A stretch of DNA of 64,000 bases from Anaerococcus rubeinfantis (GTDB lineage Bacteria; Bacillota; Clostridia; Tissierellales; Peptoniphilaceae), in contig NZ_LN913016.1 in the NCBI RefSeq assembly GCF_001487145.1, forward strand, positions 310,001-374,000, read 5' to 3'. Positions 61,631 through 64,000 of the stretch are shown piece after piece. Below the pieces are notes generated by a model. That model made no database searches. It was not told the DNA's origin and saw nothing but the letters and a program-made list of their open reading frames with translations. How positions within the stretch are numbered: position 1 is the first letter of the stretch; every line of letters starts with the position of its first letter. A program made the translations under genes and the position numbers.

Positions 61631-62562
61631 TAATTCCAGCTTTAATAGTAATTTTTGTAATAGTATTTTTGTCCCTTGTCCCAATAGGACTTTGGATTAC
61701 AGCAAGATCATCAGGAGTTCCAGTTTCAATGGGATCTCTTGTAGCAATGAGATTTAGGAGAGTAAATCCTAGATATATTATTTACGCTTTAATTAAATCT
61801 CACCAAGCAGGCATTCAAATTTCAAGTTCAGATTTGGAAAGTCATTACCTTTCAGGAGGAGATGTAAACCAAGTTGTAGATGCTTTGATAGCTGCTGAAA
61901 GGGCAAATATAGATTTAACTTTCCAACAAGCAGCTGCAATGAATCTTGCAGGAAGAAATGTTTTTGAAGCTGTTCAAGTTTCTGTAAATCCAAAAGTAAT
62001 AAATACACCAACTATTGCAGCCGTAGCAAAAAACGGAATTGAAGTTAAAGTTATTGCAAAAGTTACTGTAAGAGCAAATATAGAAAGACTTGTAGGAGGA
62101 GCAGGAGAAGAAACAATTATAGCAAGAGTTGGAGAAGGAATTGTAACAACAGTTGGTTCATCTCACACTCATGCAGAAGTTTTAGAAAATCCAGATAATA
62201 TTTCCCAAACAGTTTTGGAAAAGGGACTTGATTCAGGAACAGCCTTTGAAATTTTATCAATTGATATTGCAGATGTTGATGTAGGACGAAATGTTGGGGC
62301 AGAATTACAAAGAGATCAAGCAGAAGCTGACAAAAATATTGCCCAAGCAAAGGCCGAAGAAAGACGTGCCCAAGCTATTGCCCTTGAACAAGAAAACAGG
62401 GCGAAAGTTGTCGAAGCCCAATCAAAAGTACCACTTGCTATTGCCAAGGCACTTGAAAGCGGAAATCTTGGAGTTTTAGATTATTATAATATGAAAAATA
62501 TCAACGCCGATACTCAAATGAGAAATAAAATATCAGAATCTGATAGTAGAGATGAATTTTAA
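61621..62562 (+). CDS. floA: Flotillin-like protein FloA
   Basis: 313 residues. One membrane anchor at the start ([20 protein letters not shown]), then the long conserved FloA/YqfA body ([40 protein letters not shown]) and a coiled coil with [20 protein letters not shown]. It organises membrane microdomains. Overlap with the NfeD gene supports a joint complex. The next gene starts at its stop (TAATG). Confidence 0.95.
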   Translation: MPIIIPALIVIFVIVFLSLVPIGLWITARSSGVPVSMGSLVAMRFRRVNPRYIIYALIKSHQAGIQISSSDLESHYLSGGDVNQVVDALIAAERANIDLTFQQAAAMNLAGRNVFEAVQVSVNPKVINTPTIAAVAKNGIEVKVIAKVTVRANIERLVGGAGEETIIARVGEGIVTTVGSSHTHAEVLENPDNISQTVLEKGLDSGTAFEILSIDIADVDVGRNVGAELQRDQAEADKNIAQAKAEERRAQAIALEQENRAKVVEAQSKVPLAIAKALESGNLGVLDYYNMKNINADTQMRNKISESDSRDEF

Positions 62563-62999
62563 TGGCAAAAGATAATTTCAGAACCAAGTTTTATAAATTT
62601 ATTTACAAACTAGACAAAGAAAGTAATAAAGAAGAGGGAAAGGAAACTCCTGATTTTGATACTTGGTTAAAAAATATAGAAAAAAAAGAAAATAATAATC
62701 TAAAAAAACCAAAAAACAAGATGGCTTTTGGAAAGGCTATGTCATATCTTGCAGATGACCCAAAAAAAAGTCATAAAAAATCTTACCAAAAAACTTATAA
62801 GGGTATAGAAAGAGAAGATAGAAAGCTTGCCTACTATGATAAGTTAAAAAAAGAAAAATTAAGGGAAAATTCAAAAAAAATTTCCAAAAAAATTGAAAAT
62901 AATTTTTCAGATGATGAAAAAATAAAATTAAATAAAAATGAATTAAAAAAGGCAATAATTTATTCAGAAATAATAGGAAAGCCAAAAGCGAAAAGATGA
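62562..62999 (+). CDS. Lysine-rich hypothetical protein
   Basis: 145 residues, about a third Lys, largely predicted disordered or helical: KDNFRTKFYKFIYKLDKESN, MAFGKAMSYLADDPKKSHKK. Starts at the floA stop and precedes phoH. In Bacillus this position (yqfB/yqfC to phoH) has other genes, so the order is only partly conserved. No function is inferred. Confidence 0.65.
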   Translation: MAKDNFRTKFYKFIYKLDKESNKEEGKETPDFDTWLKNIEKKENNNLKKPKNKMAFGKAMSYLADDPKKSHKKSYQKTYKGIEREDRKLAYYDKLKKEKLRENSKKISKKIENNFSDDEKIKLNKNELKKAIIYSEIIGKPKAKR

Positions 63000-63017
63000 G
63001 TTTCTCATCTTTTTTCT
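62991..63017 (+). terminator. Terminator before phoH
   Basis: AAAAGATGAG and CTCATCTTTT form a perfect 10-bp stem with a TTT loop, followed by TTTT. Confidence 0.85.
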
Positions 63018-63051
63018 TTTGCTATTAAGATGGTATAATAATCTCAAAGGA

Positions 63052-64000
63052 GTGATTAAAATTAAGGAAATTTTAGAAATAAATAATACCGAATTAATTA
63101 TGGGTTTATTCGGTAATTTTGATAAAAATAGAAAATATATAGAAAATAGATTTGATGTAAAAATTAAAACTGAAAATGGAAATATAAGTTTGGTGGGAGA
63201 TGAAGTAAATTTACATCTAACAAAAAAACTTATAAATGAAATTATTGAAGTTATAAAAAAAGAGGGAAGTATTGACTTTCAAAAATTGAAATATTTCTCT
63301 GACTTACTTGTTCGTGAAAATAAGGAAATAGTAAAATCCACACTTGATCAAGTCATAGTTACAACTGCAAATGGAAAACCAATCAAACCAAAAACCTTGG
63401 GCCAAAAATCTTATGTGAGCATGATTGAAAATAATGATGTAGTTTTTGGGATTGGACCTGCCGGAACTGGAAAAACATATTTGGCAGTTGCCATGGCGAT
63501 AAGAGCTTTCAAAAATAATGAGGTAAATAGAATTATTCTTACAAGGCCTGCCGTTGAAGCGGGAGAAAGTTTAGGATTTTTGCCAGGAGATTTGCAAGAT
63601 AAGGTAGATCCATATTTAAGACCTCTCTACGATGCACTTTTTGAAATTTTTGGTTTTGAAACTTATCAAAATTTGGTCGAAAAAGGAGTAATCGAAGTTG
63701 CACCTCTTGCTTACATGAGAGGAAGAACTCTTGATAATTCTTTTGTAATTTTGGATGAAGCACAAAATACAACTTTTGAGCAAATGAAGATGTTTTTGAC
63801 AAGACTTGGCTACGGTTCAAAGGCGATTATAACTGGAGATATAACTCAAATTGACCTTCCTCGTGGAAAAAATTCAGGATTAAAATCTGCATCAAGAATT
63901 CTTAGAAATGTAAGAGGAATAGAATTTATGGAATTTACTGCAATTGATGTAGTAAGACATCCTTTAGTTCAAAGAATAATTGAAGCCTACGACAAGGCCG
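63052..64000 (+). CDS. phoH: PhoH-family ATPase (5' part, runs off the window)
   Basis: The frame is open from GTG 63052 to the window end (about 316 codons). N-terminal RNA-binding-like part (ELIMGLFGNFDKNRKYIENR), then GIGPAGTGKTYLAVAMAIRA (Walker A), LTRPAVEAGESLGFLPGDLQ and VILDEAQNTTFEQMKMFLTR (Walker B), GDITQIDLPRGKNSGL, the complete PhoH signature set. The start is odd: AAAGGAG (63046-63052) overlaps the GTG, and the codon at proper distance is ATT 63061; no ATG occurs before 63100. The product is a cytoplasmic ATPase linked to RNA metabolism. Confidence 0.9.
   Translation, partial: MIKIKEILEINNTELIMGLFGNFDKNRKYIENRFDVKIKTENGNISLVGDEVNLHLTKKLINEIIEVIKKEGSIDFQKLKYFSDLLVRENKEIVKSTLDQVIVTTANGKPIKPKTLGQKSYVSMIENNDVVFGIGPAGTGKTYLAVAMAIRAFKNNEVNRIILTRPAVEAGESLGFLPGDLQDKVDPYLRPLYDALFEIFGFETYQNLVEKGVIEVAPLAYMRGRTLDNSFVILDEAQNTTFEQMKMFLTRLGYGSKAIITGDITQIDLPRGKNSGLKSASRILRNVRGIEFMEFTAIDVVRHPLVQRIIEAYDKA

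Overview
The window is low-GC, strongly AT-rich Firmicute DNA. Housekeeping gene content and protein style (sufCBDSU, floA with an NfeD partner, type-2 IPP isomerase, LCP protein, ddl-murF pair, PepD) suggest an anaerobic coccus of the Anaerococcus/Peptoniphilus type. That placement is an inference from gene content; there is no rRNA in the window. No tRNA or CRISPR array was found.

Region 1 (1-24.73 kb) is the right-hand part of a mobile element whose left end lies outside the window. It carries a thiazoline metallophore (siderophore-like) locus: a reductase of the saccharopine-dehydrogenase type, a thiazolinyl imide reductase, and a Cy-(A)-MT-PCP-TE nonribosomal peptide synthetase whose adenylation domain looks dead. 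A TetR-controlled transport operon follows, with two half-ABC proteins of the YbtP/YbtQ type and a complete ECF importer (S, T and fused A). Next come a decayed sigma-like gene and a leftward RhuM / membrane protein / ImmA protease / XRE repressor operon. Rightward genes for an ArpU-like regulator and a sigma-70-like factor are followed by three tandem large serine recombinases at the right end. Two Shine-Dalgarno-masking hairpins sit in front of the sigma factor and the recombinases. The sigma-factor hairpin is crossed by a 26-codon leader ORF in the geometry of translational attenuation.

Region 2 (24.73-36.2 kb) is a prophage tail and lysis module. The element of region 1 is inserted in its tape-measure gene, so only the 3' part of that gene follows the recombinases. 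Then come distal tail protein, tail-associated protein, small tail genes, a frameshifted baseplate-like gene with a TA-repeat, a collagen-like tail fibre, holin-like proteins, an amidase endolysin and a HicAB pair. HicAB has a duplicated promoter that also drives a very short terminated transcript.

Region 3 (36.2-42.6 kb) is gene-poor accessory DNA. It holds short terminator units, a chimeric ORF assembled from pieces of the tape-measure gene, tail-fibre gene and sufD, eleven TTGGCTTAT-type direct repeats, a 48-bp perfect direct repeat flanking about 4.6 kb, small leftward genes including two ribbon-helix-helix proteins, and a four-copy array of a ~186-bp palindromic repeat.

Region 4 (42.6-64 kb) is chromosomal core: a YkvI-type transporter, a PfkB kinase, murF-ddl (leftward), pepD, ptsH (HPr), the suf Fe-S operon, a Cof-type HAD phosphatase, an LCP protein, fni, a subtilisin-like protein with an altered catalytic Asp, NfeD-floA, and the start of phoH, which runs off the window.

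The most unusual points are the metallophore element sitting inside a phage tape-measure gene, the leader-peptide hairpin controlling the sigma-like gene, the degenerate A domain, and the chimeric patchwork ORF at 36.9-37.1 kb.
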